Source: Rhizobium jaguaris (GTDB lineage: Bacteria > Pseudomonadota > Alphaproteobacteria > Rhizobiales > Rhizobiaceae). From it: DNA of 64,000 nucleotides. The position numbers and the translations under genes were made by a program. Each line of letters opens with the position of its first letter. Within the stretch, counting starts at the first letter, position 1. Below are positions 36,179-45,876 of the stretch, piece after piece. Under the pieces are notes generated by a model. It was not told the DNA's origin. It made no database searches and saw only the letters and a program-made list of their open reading frames with translations. Location: assembly GCF_003627755.1 (NCBI RefSeq), contig NZ_CP032694.1:3463501-3527500 (forward strand), written 5' to 3'.

Positions 36179-36556
36179 TCAATTCGGCTCGCCGCCCGGA
36201 CGAACCGTCAGCTTCTCGGTAATGCCGCGAATGCGCATTGTCACTTCGTCGATGACTGTTGCCAGCGTCTCTTCGCTGCGGGCGTTGGCGGCAGCCACGG
36301 TATCACGGTTGCTGTGCAAGCTTTCGAGCTCGGCCTCCAACGCAGAGACACGGCGCGTCAACTCCGCCACTTCGTCCATGATCATAATTCCGGCCATGAC
36401 GGTGATGCGCAGATCGCCGATTTCACCGAACTGACTCTTTAGATGCGCGACATAGCGGTCAAAGCGGGTGGCGAGATCCGTCAGATGGGCTTCCTGCCCC
36501 TCTTCGCAAGCCATGCGATAGGCTTTGCCGTCGATCGTTACCGTTACCTGCGCCAT
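36179..36556 (-). CDS. zapA: Cell division protein ZapA
   Basis: ZapA bundles FtsZ filaments at the division ring. The 125 residues begin with the typical beta-hairpin MAQVTVTIDGKAYRMACEEG and helix LTDLATRFDRYVAHLK, followed by a coiled-coil C-terminal helix (LTRRVSALEAELESL). It is the usual neighbour of 6S RNA, which follows downstream, and it is preceded by the DUF4164 gene 49 bases upstream, as in other rhizobia. Confidence 0.93.
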   Translation of the reverse strand: MAQVTVTIDGKAYRMACEEGQEAHLTDLATRFDRYVAHLKSQFGEIGDLRITVMAGIMIMDEVAELTRRVSALEAELESLHSNRDTVAAANARSEETLATVIDEVTMRIRGITEKLTVRPGGEPN

Positions 36557-36605
36557 TCGACTTTCCGATCATTGCCGCTGATCGCGACAGCTGCATCCCG
36601 AGGGG

Positions 36606-36881
36606 TCAGCGGTCGAGCACGGCTCTTATGGTTTCCATCGCCGTCACAAGCCGGCGCGACACTTCGCGATTGACTTCTTCGAGCCGGTTCGCGCGGAACT
36701 CGGCTTGATCGAGTTCCTGGGCGAGCCGTGAGCGGTCGGCATGCACCCGGCGAACCTCGCCTTCGACATCGCTTTGCGCGCGTTCACGTTCGAACCGCAC
36801 GTCGACAGCGCTCTCCAAAGTCGAAAGCGCCTGGCGCAACTGAGCGAGCGCCACATCCACCGTTTTGCCTGAGGGTGTCAT
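36606..36881 (-). CDS. DUF4164 coiled-coil protein
   Basis: A 91-residue protein that is almost entirely heptad-like helix (VALAQLRQALSTLESAV through EVNREVSRRLVTAMETI). DUF4164 proteins precede zapA in Rhizobiales; the role is unknown, a division function being plausible from the neighbour. The start at 36881 has a gaaagg ribosome-binding site; an in-frame start at 36953 would add 24 residues that do not look conserved. Confidence 0.82.
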   Translation of the reverse strand: MTPSGKTVDVALAQLRQALSTLESAVDVRFERERAQSDVEGEVRRVHADRSRLAQELDQAEFRANRLEEVNREVSRRLVTAMETIRAVLDR

Positions 36882-37284
36882 GCCTTTCGATTCCCCGCGC
36901 AAGACCCGAATCAAAACATCCGGCCACTCGTCTGATTTCGCAACAATATTCAACTCAGCAACTGCACGTCAATAAAGGCTGTCATGCGGCAGGGGACCTA
37001 ATCTGTGGATGAAGGTCGTCTTTGCGGCTTATGCAGGCTTTGTCTTGTCACTGTCGTCTTTTGTGCAAGTGGACGGGCAAATGTCGAAAAATTGCCGCAC
37101 CACCCCCTGATCGACCTGCGGATTTATTGACTTGCTCGCCCCAACTGCTATGTCTCAGCCGCCTGAGGCAGTGCTAAAAACGGAGTTCATAGGGACTTCT
37201 CCGTTTCGGCCGCCTTTCAACCGGTGGCCCTGTCTCCCAAGCGTGCGGCCATCCCACCGAACCCGGAACATAGCGGAAAAACCC
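36882..37284. other. Divergent promoter region of DUF4164-zapA and tkt (403 bp)
   Basis: No gene. The right half should be the leader of tkt. It contains an 8-bp perfect inverted repeat (aaacggag 37178-37185, ctccgttt 37199-37206) followed by a weaker gcctttcaaccggtggcc palindrome. These could form an RNA structure in the tkt leader or be a protein site. No known riboswitch is recognised. Confidence 0.4.
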
Positions 37285-39267
37285 ATGATCTCTCGCGAAC
37301 AACACGACCGGATGGCAAATGCGATCCGTTTCCTTGCCATGGATGCTGTCGAGAAGGCCAATTCCGGTCACCCCGGTCTGCCGATGGGGATGGCGGATGT
37401 CGCTACCGTTCTCTTTAGCAAATATCTGCGCTTCGACCCGAAGCATCCGCACTGGCCGAACCGCGACCGTTTCGTGCTGTCGGCCGGCCACGGCTCCATG
37501 CTGCTCTATTCGCTGCTGTATTTGACCGGCTATCCCGACATGACGGCCGACGACCTCGCGCATTTCCGCCAGCTCGGCTCCAAGACCGCCGGCCATCCGG
37601 AATATGGTCATGCCACCGGCATCGAAACCACCACCGGCCCGCTTGGCCAGGGCATTGCCAACTCGGTCGGCATGGCGATCGCCGAGCGCAAGCTGCGCGA
37701 AGAATTCGGCGCCGATCTGATGGATCACTATACCTACGTCATGTGCGGCGACGGCTGCCTGATGGAAGGTATCAGCCACGAAGCGATCGCGCTCGCCGGC
37801 CACCTTAAGCTGAATAAGCTGATCCTCTTCTGGGACAACAACTCGATCACCATCGACGGCGCCATCTCGCTCTCGGATTCGACCGACCAGGTCGCCCGCT
37901 TCAAGGCCGTTCACTGGAACACGATCGAAGTCGATGGCCATGATCAGGCCGCCATCGCCGCCGCCATCGAAGCCGCTCAGAAGTCCGACCGCCCGACCCT
38001 GATCGCCTGCAAGACGATCATCGGCTTCGGCGCTCCGAACAAGCAGGGCACTCACAAGGTTCACGGCTCGCCGCTCGGCGCCGAGGAAATTGCCGCCACC
38101 CGCGTCGCTCTGAACTGGCCCTACGAGCCCTTCGTCATCCCGAATGATATCCTCGGCGAATGGCGTGCCGCCGGTGAGCGCTCGGTCACCACCCGCACCG
38201 ATTGGGAAGGCCGCCTTGCTGCCGCTGAGGCGGGCAAGAAGGCCGAGTTCAACCGCCGCTTTGCCGGTGAACTGCCGGCTGGCTTCGACGCCGCCATCAG
38301 CGACTACAAGAAGAAGCTTGCGGAGACCAAGCCGACGCTCGCAACCCGCAAGGCATCGGAAGACGCACTGGAAGTCATCAACGGCTTCCTGCCGGAAACG
38401 CTCGGCGGCTCTGCGGACCTGACGCCGTCGAACAACACCAAGACCAGCCAGATGAAGTCGATCACCCCGACCGATTTCTCCGGCCGTTACGTCCACTGGG
38501 GTATTCGCGAGCATGGCATGGCTTCGGCCATGAACGGTATCTCGCTGCACGGCGGCCTGATCCCCTATTCCGGCGGCTTCCTGATCTTCTCGGATTATTG
38601 CCGTCCCCCGCTCCGTCTCGCTGCACTGATGGGTATCCGCGCCATCCATGTTCTGACACATGACTCGATCGGCGTCGGCGAAGACGGCCCGACGCACCAG
38701 CCCGTCGAGCAGATCGCGGGTCTGCGCGCCATTCCGAACTTCCTGCTGTTCCGTCCGGCTGACGCCACCGAAACCGCGGAATGCTGGCAGATTGCGGTCA
38801 AGACGCATAATCGTCCGTCCGGCATTGCTCTCACCCGCCAGAACCTGCTTGCCGCCCGCACCGAATACAGCGAGAAGAACCTCTGCGAACAGGGCGCCTA
38901 CACGCTCGCCGGCAATGCCGACGCCAAGGTGACGATCTTCGCTTCGGGTTCCGAAGTCGAAATCGCCGTCGCCGCCCGCACAGCGCTGGAAGGCAAGGGC
39001 ATTTCCACCCGCGTCGTCTCCGTTCCCTGCACCGAACTCTTCTTCGAGCAGCCGGATGCCTACCGCAAGGAAGTAATCGGCAACTCCCCGATCAAGATCG
39101 CCGTCGAAGCTGCCGTTCGCGAAGGCTGGGATGCCTTCATCGGACCGGAAGGCGCCTTCATCGGCATGAAGAGCTTCGGCGCTTCCGCTCCGTACAAGGA
39201 CGTCTACAAGCACTTCGGCATTACTGCTGACGCCGTTGTCGCCGCCGCTGAGGCAAAGCTTTCCTGA
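37285..39267 (+). CDS. tkt: Transketolase
   Basis: Transketolase moves two-carbon units between sugar phosphates in the pentose phosphate pathway with thiamine diphosphate. The 660 residues start at the ATG at 37285 with [20 protein letters not shown]; further upstream is not conserved. Hallmarks are the substrate block [15 protein letters not shown], the TPP-binding [13 protein letters not shown], and the pyrimidine domain with [15 protein letters not shown]. It is followed by gap and, after two other genes, pgk and aldolase: a central-carbon cluster. Confidence 0.96.
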   Translation: MISREQHDRMANAIRFLAMDAVEKANSGHPGLPMGMADVATVLFSKYLRFDPKHPHWPNRDRFVLSAGHGSMLLYSLLYLTGYPDMTADDLAHFRQLGSKTAGHPEYGHATGIETTTGPLGQGIANSVGMAIAERKLREEFGADLMDHYTYVMCGDGCLMEGISHEAIALAGHLKLNKLILFWDNNSITIDGAISLSDSTDQVARFKAVHWNTIEVDGHDQAAIAAAIEAAQKSDRPTLIACKTIIGFGAPNKQGTHKVHGSPLGAEEIAATRVALNWPYEPFVIPNDILGEWRAAGERSVTTRTDWEGRLAAAEAGKKAEFNRRFAGELPAGFDAAISDYKKKLAETKPTLATRKASEDALEVINGFLPETLGGSADLTPSNNTKTSQMKSITPTDFSGRYVHWGIREHGMASAMNGISLHGGLIPYSGGFLIFSDYCRPPLRLAALMGIRAIHVLTHDSIGVGEDGPTHQPVEQIAGLRAIPNFLLFRPADATETAECWQIAVKTHNRPSGIALTRQNLLAARTEYSEKNLCEQGAYTLAGNADAKVTIFASGSEVEIAVAARTALEGKGISTRVVSVPCTELFFEQPDAYRKEVIGNSPIKIAVEAAVREGWDAFIGPEGAFIGMKSFGASAPYKDVYKHFGITADAVVAAAEAKLS

Positions 39268-39330
39268 GGGCGCTGACAAGCGCTCTCAAATCCAATAGAT
39301 AAAGACCCTGACTGAAAGGGAGTGAACACA

Positions 39331-40341
39331 ATGACTGTAAAAGTTGCCATCAACGGCTTTGGCCGCATCGGCCGTAACGTTCTGCGCGCGATCGTCGAAT
39401 CCGGCCGCACCGACATCGAAGTTGTCGCCATCAACGACCTCGGCCCGGTCGAGACCAATGCTCACCTGCTGCGTTACGACTCGATCCACGGCAAGTTCCC
39501 CGCCGAAGTGAAGGTCGAAGGCGACACGATCATCGTTGGCGGCGGCAAGCCGATCAAGGTCACGGCGATCAAGGATCCGGCGACCCTGCCGCACCGCGAT
39601 CTCGGCGTCGACATCGCGATGGAATGCACCGGCATCTTCACCGCCCGCGACAAGGCTGCCGCTCACCTGACGGCCGGTGCCAAGCGCGTCATCGTTTCGG
39701 CTCCTGCCGACGGCGCCGACCTGACCGTCGTTTTCGGCGTCAACCACGACCAACTCACCAAGGAGCACTTGGTCATCTCCAACGCTTCCTGCACCACGAA
39801 CTGCCTGGTGCCGGTGGTCAAGGTTCTTGACGACGCAGTCGGCATCGACCACGGCTTCATGACGACCATCCACTCCTACACCGGCGACCAGCCGACGCTC
39901 GACACCATGCACAAGGACCTGTACCGCGCCCGCGCCGCAGCCCTGTCCATGATCCCGACGTCGACGGGCGCCGCAAAGGCCGTTGGTCTCGTTCTGCCGC
40001 ACCTGAAGGGCAAGCTCGACGGTACGTCGATCCGCGTTCCGACCCCGAACGTATCGGTTATCGACTTCAAGTTCGTATCCAAGAAGGCAACGACGGTCGG
40101 CGAAATCAACGAAGCAATCAAGGCTGCATCGAACGGCAAGCTGAAGGGCATCCTCGGCTACACCGACGAGCCGCTGGTTTCCCGCGACTTCAACCATGAC
40201 AGCCACTCGTCGATCTTCGCAACCGACCAGACCAAGGTCTTGGAAGGCAACTTCGTGCGCGTCTTGTCCTGGTACGACAACGAATGGGGCTTCTCGAACC
40301 GTATGGCCGATACGGCCGTAGCGTTTGCCAAGCTGATCTGA
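39331..40341 (+). CDS. gap: Glyceraldehyde-3-phosphate dehydrogenase, type I
   Basis: GAPDH oxidises glyceraldehyde-3-phosphate to 1,3-bisphosphoglycerate. The 336 residues carry the Rossmann motif NGFGRIGR and the active-site Cys154 in SNASCTTNC. The gaaaggg ribosome-binding site is ten bases before the ATG at 39331 and too close to a GTG at 39322, so the ATG is the start. It follows tkt by 63 bases and is followed by the DUF1089 gene after only two bases. Confidence 0.97.
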   Translation: MTVKVAINGFGRIGRNVLRAIVESGRTDIEVVAINDLGPVETNAHLLRYDSIHGKFPAEVKVEGDTIIVGGGKPIKVTAIKDPATLPHRDLGVDIAMECTGIFTARDKAAAHLTAGAKRVIVSAPADGADLTVVFGVNHDQLTKEHLVISNASCTTNCLVPVVKVLDDAVGIDHGFMTTIHSYTGDQPTLDTMHKDLYRARAAALSMIPTSTGAAKAVGLVLPHLKGKLDGTSIRVPTPNVSVIDFKFVSKKATTVGEINEAIKAASNGKLKGILGYTDEPLVSRDFNHDSHSSIFATDQTKVLEGNFVRVLSWYDNEWGFSNRMADTAVAFAKLI

Positions 40342-40343
40342 TC

Positions 40344-40928
40344 ATGGCCTTCCGCCCTCTCCTCCCGACGACAGTTCGCTGGCGTCCGCTGGAGGGAGAT
40401 GGGCTGGAGCATCTGACGATTGGTCCCATCGACGTGGCCACCGGCGCAGCCATTCGCGCCTGTGGCACCATCATCGGCGGCCGTGACGGCTCACCTTACG
40501 GCGTCTTCTACCACATCGATTGCACAGCCGACTGGTCCGTTCTCTCCTTCACGATCGAAACCACCGACGGCCGGCGCCTTGCCTTGCTTTCCGATGGCAA
40601 GGGACACTGGCACACCGAAGATGGCATTGCCTTGCCGCAATTCGACGGCTGCGTCGATATCGATCTCTATGGCTCCCCCTTCACCAACAGCCTGCCAATC
40701 CACCGGCTTGAACTGACGCCGGAGGCCGGAACGGCCAAGCTCTCGATGCTCTATGTACCGTTCGACAGCTTTGTGCCAGTGCGAGACGGTCAGCGTTACA
40801 CCTGCATCACGCCGGAGAAACTCTATCGCTATGCTGCGGAAGACAGGGCTTTTACCGTCGAACTACCTGTCGATGCCGACGGTCTGGTGATCGACTATCC
40901 GATCTATTTCAAGCGTGTGGATATTTGA
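40344..40928 (+). CDS. DUF1089 putative glycolipid-binding protein
   Basis: A 194-residue protein of the glycolipid-binding (DUF1089) family, known from a structure with an all-beta fold but with no firmly assigned role. Recognisable blocks: TVRWRPLEGDGLEHL at the start, VDIDLYGSPFTNSLPI in the middle and DYPIYFKRV at the end. The ATG at 40344 begins two bases after the gap stop, so it is cotranscribed with gap. Confidence 0.8.
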   Translation: MAFRPLLPTTVRWRPLEGDGLEHLTIGPIDVATGAAIRACGTIIGGRDGSPYGVFYHIDCTADWSVLSFTIETTDGRRLALLSDGKGHWHTEDGIALPQFDGCVDIDLYGSPFTNSLPIHRLELTPEAGTAKLSMLYVPFDSFVPVRDGQRYTCITPEKLYRYAAEDRAFTVELPVDADGLVIDYPIYFKRVDI

Positions 40929-41261
40929 GCCGCCAAAGACCACTCAAACAACAGCGCACCGCCCGCATTATTCCTCCGCTTCGCCAGAATCTTTCCTCTT
41001 CCTGCCCTGCTATCGTCCAGATTCACCAATAAATTTTTTATAGGAATTCTCCCAGGGCATTCGGGGCCGTTTCGCCGTTCTGGCGAACGCATCACACAAT
41101 GAAGTCGCATTCGTCGAGGCGGGCATCGATCGCAACGCCTCCTCGAACAATATTTGTATTTACTAATTTAAAGCGCGCGGCAGCATAGTGAATGGCAGGG
41201 GAATTGCGAACGATCCGGGCTTTTCATCCGGGTAAGGACACGCGGGAAAGGGGTAGACGGA
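40929..41261. other. Intergenic region before the antiporter gene (333 bp)
   Basis: No gene seen. The A/T-rich stretches around 41028-41045 and 41148-41172 could include promoter elements for the antiporter gene, but none is clear. No terminator with a T run is evident after the DUF1089 gene. Confidence 0.3.
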
Positions 41262-43112
41262 GTGGAGGCATTTTACGTCGTCGTGCTGGTGTGCACGCTC
41301 CTGATTCTGATGGCGGCTTTCTCGAGCCTGCTCGCTTTCCGTTTCGGCGCGCCATTACTGCTGCTCTTTCTGATGATCGGACTGATCGCCGGCACGGACG
41401 GACTCGGTATCCAATTCAGTAACAATTATCTTGCCTATATTCTCGGCTCCCTTGCCCTCGCCATCATCCTTTTCGATTCCGGATACCACACGCCGCTCCA
41501 GGCCTTCAAACTGGCGGCAGGGCCGGCCATGGCCCTCGCGTCCACCGGCGTTCTTGTTACGGCGGCCCTATTCGGCCTCGCTGCTACCTGGCTTCTTGGC
41601 TTTACCTGGCTGCAGGGTCTGCTCCTCGGCTCGATCGTCGCGTCGACGGATGCCGCCGCCGTCTTCTTCCTGCTGCGCATCGGCGGCATCAACATCCGCG
41701 ACAAGGTGCGTTCGACGCTGGAAGTCGAATCCGGTACCAATGATCCGATGGCGATCTTCCTGACGCTGGCGCTGGTCGAAGTGCTCGCAAGCGGCGAAGG
41801 CTATCATGGGCTCAATCTCGTCATGCTGGCCACCTTTCTCCAGCAAATGGGTCTTGGCGTCATCCTTGGCCTGCTTGGCGGCATGATGATCGTGCTGATC
41901 GTCAGCCGTCTGGAGACCGATCGCGGCCTGACGCCGATCTTCGTGCTTGCGCTCGCTCTCCTCGTCTTCTCCTTCACCGGCGCCGTCGGCGGCAGCGGCT
42001 TTCTCGCCGTCTACGTTGCGGGCATTTACGCCGGCAATCGCAAGATGCCGGCCTCGGCCAGCATCAAGCGCTTTCAGGACGGTATGACGTGGCTGGCGCA
42101 AATCATCATGTTCCTCGTCCTCGGCTTGCTCGCCACGCCGTCGCAATTTCCGGCAATCGCCATTCCCGCCGTGGCACTGGCGCTGTTCCTGATCTTCATC
42201 GCCCGACCGGTCGCCGTCTGGCTCTGCTTGCTGCCTTTCGATTACACACAGCGGGAGACCGGTTTCGTCGCCTGGGTGGGTCTGCGCGGCGCCGTCTCCA
42301 TCCTGCTCGCCATCATGCCGATCCTCGGCAATCTCGAGAGCAGCCACACCTATTTCAACGTAGCCTTCATCGTCGTGCTCGTGTCGCTTCTTGTCCAGGG
42401 CTGGACGATCAAGCCGATGGCGCGTCGGCTTGGCCTCATTGTCCCGCCGCGCATGGGCGCGGTCGATAAGGTCGAGGTCGACTTGCCGGGCGCGGTCAAC
42501 CACGAACTGCTCTCCTATCGTGTCGTCAAGGATAGCCCGGTCCTGCGCGGCGAGCGCATTCCGCGCTGGGCCATGCCGTCACTCATCGTGCGTGATGGCA
42601 AGTCGATGCGCTATCAATATGCCGGCCGCCTGCGCGAGAACGATCTCGTCTATCTCTTCATCTCGCCCACCTATTCGCGTCTTCTTGACCGACTGTTCGC
42701 CAGCCGCGCGCCAGTCGATCCGGATGACGCCGAATTCTTCGGCGCCTTCTCGATCTCGCCGCTGCGCCCCGCCGCCGATCTCGATGCGGCCTATGGGCCG
42801 GGGCTTCTGAGCGAAGCGGAGAAGGGTCTGACAATTGCCGAACTTATGCGCCAGCGCCTTGGGGGCAAGGCCGATTATGCCGACCGTGTCCGTCTCGGCG
42901 AGATCATCCTGATCGTTCGCGACCTCGATGAAAACGACCATATCCAATCGGTCGGAATGTCGCTGGAAGCGCTGGAACCGGCGACCATCCTGCCGATTTT
43001 CATCAATCTGCATGACATCTTGAATGGCATCCGCGGCTTCCTGCGCAAGCGTCGAGAGCATGCCGAGGAGGCCGTTTCAACCGATTCAAATACCGGCAAA
43101 AACGACGCCTGA
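41262..43112 (+). CDS. NhaP2/CvrA-type K+/H+ antiporter
   Basis: A 616-residue CPA1 antiporter with 12-13 membrane helices in residues 1-390, including the ion-site blocks IVASTDAAAVFF and VESGTNDPMAIFLTL, and a cytosolic part with a TrkA_C-like domain (about 400-480) and a CorC/HlyC-like end. Members move K+ or Na+ against protons. The start is a GTG at 41262 with an aagggg ribosome-binding site. A separate transcription unit lying inside the glycolytic cluster. Confidence 0.88.
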   Translation: MEAFYVVVLVCTLLILMAAFSSLLAFRFGAPLLLLFLMIGLIAGTDGLGIQFSNNYLAYILGSLALAIILFDSGYHTPLQAFKLAAGPAMALASTGVLVTAALFGLAATWLLGFTWLQGLLLGSIVASTDAAAVFFLLRIGGINIRDKVRSTLEVESGTNDPMAIFLTLALVEVLASGEGYHGLNLVMLATFLQQMGLGVILGLLGGMMIVLIVSRLETDRGLTPIFVLALALLVFSFTGAVGGSGFLAVYVAGIYAGNRKMPASASIKRFQDGMTWLAQIIMFLVLGLLATPSQFPAIAIPAVALALFLIFIARPVAVWLCLLPFDYTQRETGFVAWVGLRGAVSILLAIMPILGNLESSHTYFNVAFIVVLVSLLVQGWTIKPMARRLGLIVPPRMGAVDKVEVDLPGAVNHELLSYRVVKDSPVLRGERIPRWAMPSLIVRDGKSMRYQYAGRLRENDLVYLFISPTYSRLLDRLFASRAPVDPDDAEFFGAFSISPLRPAADLDAAYGPGLLSEAEKGLTIAELMRQRLGGKADYADRVRLGEIILIVRDLDENDHIQSVGMSLEALEPATILPIFINLHDILNGIRGFLRKRREHAEEAVSTDSNTGKNDA

Positions 43113-43184
43113 CCGCCTTGCGTCTCGCATCATCCGTAGTATGGTCGGCGCATTTTGCGGCACCAACCATATTGGATCCTCCCC

Positions 43185-44387
43185 ATGGCGACCTTCAAGA
43201 CCCTCGACAATCTCACCAACATCACCGGCAAGCGCGTGCTCGTGCGCGTCGACCTCAACGTGCCGGTCAAGGACGGCAAGGTTACCGACACGACCCGTAT
43301 CGAGCGCGTGGCGCCGACGATACTCGAATTGTCCGGCAAGGGCGCCAAGGTTATCCTGCTCGCCCATTTCGGCCGCCCGAAAGATGGCCCGTCGCCGGAT
43401 CTGTCGCTCTCCCTCATCGTTCCGGCGGTCGAAGAAGTGCTCGATCACGCCGTCCTCTTCGCCTCCGACTGCGTCCATGCACCGGCCGCCGACGCTATCG
43501 CCAAGATGAACAATGGCGATATCCTGCTGCTCGAAAACACCCGCTTCCATAAGGAAGAGGAGAAGAACGACGCAGCCTTCACGAAGGCGCTGGCCGATCT
43601 CGGCGATATCTATGTCAACGACGCCTTCTCCGCCGCCCACCGCGCGCACGCCTCGACCGAGGGCCTTGCCAAGCACCTCCCCGCTTATGCCGGCCGCACC
43701 ATGCAGGCCGAACTTGAGGCGCTGGAGAAGGGCCTCGGCAGCCCGGCTCGCCCGGTTGTCGCCATCGTGGGCGGCGCCAAGGTCTCGACCAAGATCGACC
43801 TGCTGATGAACCTGGTGAAGAAAGTCGACGCGCTGGTGATCGGCGGCGGCATGGCCAACACTTTCCTCGCCGCCCGTGGCACCAATGTCGGCAAGTCGCT
43901 GTGTGAGCATGATCTGGCCGACACCGCCAAGCAGATCATGATTGAAGCCGCCACCTCGGGCTGCGCCATCGTGCTGCCGGAAGACGGCGTTATCGCCCGC
44001 GAATTCAAGGCGGGCGCTGACAATGAAGTCGTTTCGATCAACTCCATTCCGGCCGACGCCATGGTCCTCGACGTCGGCCCGAAATCAGTCGAAGCCGTCA
44101 AGGCATGGATCGGCCGTGCAACGACGCTGGTCTGGAATGGCCCCCTCGGCGCCTTTGAAATCACGCCCTTCGACGCCGCCACCGTGGCAGCCGCCAAATA
44201 TGCCGCTGAATGCACAAAGGCCGGCAAGCTTACCTCGGTTGCCGGCGGCGGCGACACCGTCTCCGCACTTAATCATGCCGGCGTGGCCGACGAGTTCACC
44301 TATGTCTCGACGGCTGGCGGCGCCTTTCTCGAATGGATGGAAGGCAAGATCCTGCCGGGCGTTGCCGTTCTCCAGGCCGCAAAGTAG
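43185..44387 (+). CDS. pgk: Phosphoglycerate kinase
   Basis: Pgk makes ATP and 3-phosphoglycerate from 1,3-bisphosphoglycerate. The 400 residues show the signature [16 protein letters not shown], the [12 protein letters not shown] block and the nucleotide-binding C-terminal [16 protein letters not shown] start it at 43185 ([10 protein letters not shown]); the in-frame ATG at 43155 adds ten unconserved residues. It lies between the antiporter gene and the aldolase gene. Confidence 0.96.
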   Translation: MATFKTLDNLTNITGKRVLVRVDLNVPVKDGKVTDTTRIERVAPTILELSGKGAKVILLAHFGRPKDGPSPDLSLSLIVPAVEEVLDHAVLFASDCVHAPAADAIAKMNNGDILLLENTRFHKEEEKNDAAFTKALADLGDIYVNDAFSAAHRAHASTEGLAKHLPAYAGRTMQAELEALEKGLGSPARPVVAIVGGAKVSTKIDLLMNLVKKVDALVIGGGMANTFLAARGTNVGKSLCEHDLADTAKQIMIEAATSGCAIVLPEDGVIAREFKAGADNEVVSINSIPADAMVLDVGPKSVEAVKAWIGRATTLVWNGPLGAFEITPFDAATVAAAKYAAECTKAGKLTSVAGGGDTVSALNHAGVADEFTYVSTAGGAFLEWMEGKILPGVAVLQAAK

Positions 44388-44403
44388 GCATTAGACACAA
44401 TGG

Positions 44404-44438
44404 GGAGAGCTGCGATAGTCGGACTTTCGCAGCTCTCC
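44404..44438. repeat. Strong hairpin after pgk
   Basis: A perfect 12-bp inverted repeat (ggagagctgcga 44404-44415, tcgcagctctcc 44427-44438; loop 11) begins 17 bases after the pgk stop. It is probably the end of the pgk transcript or a 3'-end stabiliser; there is no T run after it on either strand, so it is not a textbook terminator. Confidence 0.6.
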
Positions 44439-44582
44439 ACAGGATGCTAAAATGATAGTCCGAACTTTCAAACGGTTGAAATCATTTCAATAAGTTAGCT
44501 GGCAATTCCCCTCTTTATACACTTCTGGTGTCGCCGACCTATATCTTCCTATCGCTGATCTAAATGGCCTTGGAGAGCAAAA

Positions 44583-45605
44583 ATGAGCGAACGACTTGAA
44601 GACATTGCCGTAAAGATGGTTACCGATGGCAAGGGCCTGCTGGCGGCTGACGAATCCACCGGCACGATCAAGAAGCGCTTCGACACGATTGGTCTTGTTT
44701 CCACCGAAGAGAGCCGGCGCGACTATCGCGAAATGCTCTTCCGTTCGGACGAAGCGATCAAGAAGTATATCTCCGGCGTTATCCTTTATGAAGAAACCCT
44801 TTTCCAGAAGGCTGCCGACGGCACGCCCCTCGTCAACATTATCAGCGCCGCCGACGCTATTCCCGGCATCAAGGTCGATACTGGCGCCAAGCCGATGGCC
44901 GGCTTCCCGAGCGAAACCGTCACCGAGGGCCTTGACGGTCTCGCTGACCGTCTAGCGAAATATTACGACGCCGGCGCTCGCTTCGCCAAATGGCGTGGCG
45001 TAATCGCCGTTTCCGACAAGCTGCCGACATTCGGCTCGGTGAAGGCTAATGCCCACGCTCTGGCCCGCTACGCCGCGCTCTGCCAGCAGGCGAAGATCGT
45101 GCCGATCGTCGAACCCGAAGTGCTGATGGATGGCGAACCCGGTACGCATGACCTCGCCCGCAGCGAGGAAGTGACACGCTGGACGCTGCAGATCGTCTTC
45201 CAGGAGCTCGCCGAAGCCCGTATCAAGCTCGAGGGCATGGTACTGAAGCCAAGCATGGTCATCGACGGCAAGAAGCTGCGCAAGGCATCGGTCGAGCAGG
45301 TCGCCGAGTCCACTGTCAGGGTATTGAAGGAAACCGTTCCTTCCGCCGTTCCCGGCATAGCTTTCCTCTCCGGCGGCCAGGCGCCGGAGGAAGCAACCGC
45401 GCATCTCTCCGCCATCAACGGCTATGACCTCCCCTGGCATGTCACCTTCTCCTACGGCCGCGCCCTGCAGGACGCCTCACTGAAGGCGTGGGGCGGAAGG
45501 GCGGAAAACGTCGCCGCCGGCCAACGCGCCTTCGCCCACCGCGCCGAGATGAACTACCTCGCCGCCAAGGGGAGTTGGACCAAGGACAGCGAAAAGGCCG
45601 CTTGA
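44583..45605 (+). CDS. Class I fructose-bisphosphate aldolase
   Basis: A 340-residue class I (Schiff-base) aldolase that splits fructose-1,6-bisphosphate. Blocks: LLAADESTGTIKKRFD, YEETLFQKAADGTPL, the Schiff-base lysine region GMVLKPSMVI, and LSGGQAPEEATAHLSAIN. This is the eukaryote-like form also found in rhizobia. It follows pgk by 195 bases and ends at a good terminator, so it closes the tkt-gap-pgk-aldolase group. Confidence 0.95.
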   Translation: MSERLEDIAVKMVTDGKGLLAADESTGTIKKRFDTIGLVSTEESRRDYREMLFRSDEAIKKYISGVILYEETLFQKAADGTPLVNIISAADAIPGIKVDTGAKPMAGFPSETVTEGLDGLADRLAKYYDAGARFAKWRGVIAVSDKLPTFGSVKANAHALARYAALCQQAKIVPIVEPEVLMDGEPGTHDLARSEEVTRWTLQIVFQELAEARIKLEGMVLKPSMVIDGKKLRKASVEQVAESTVRVLKETVPSAVPGIAFLSGGQAPEEATAHLSAINGYDLPWHVTFSYGRALQDASLKAWGGRAENVAAGQRAFAHRAEMNYLAAKGSWTKDSEKAA

Positions 45606-45630
45606 TCCAAGGTCAGATTTCTGACGGATG

Positions 45631-45663
45631 AAAGCCCTGATCGCGACGCGATCGGGGCTTTTT
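45631..45663 (+). terminator. Rho-independent terminator of the aldolase gene
   Basis: A strong stem (agccctgatcgc paired with gcgatcggggct, one G-T) is followed by ttttt and then gcttttg. It lies 25 bases after the stop codon. Confidence 0.85.
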
Positions 45664-45717
45664 GCTTTTGTCCCGCTGCGGCATATGCGTCTGGAAAGCC
45701 CTGGCCTCAATACCGAG

Positions 45718-45766
45718 GCGTCCCCTCTCCTCCATCACAACGGCGAGAGGGTTAGGGTGAGGGGCA
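45718..45766. repeat. Probable dispersed intergenic repeat
   Basis: A C/T-rich then G/A-rich stretch with a 7-bp inverted repeat (ccctctc 45723-45729, gagaggg 45745-45751) and the sequence gagggttagggtgagggg. Elements of this form recur between genes in many alphaproteobacterial genomes. I see only this copy here. Confidence 0.45.
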
Positions 45767-45876
45767 GTCTCGGGAAGAAGCCGATAGTGAAGTTGTCACC
45801 CGCACAAGTTCCCGCTTTAAGCCATGGTCGGCCAGCGGCTATATCCTGGCAGTCCTATGAAAGCTCGGGAGCCGCC

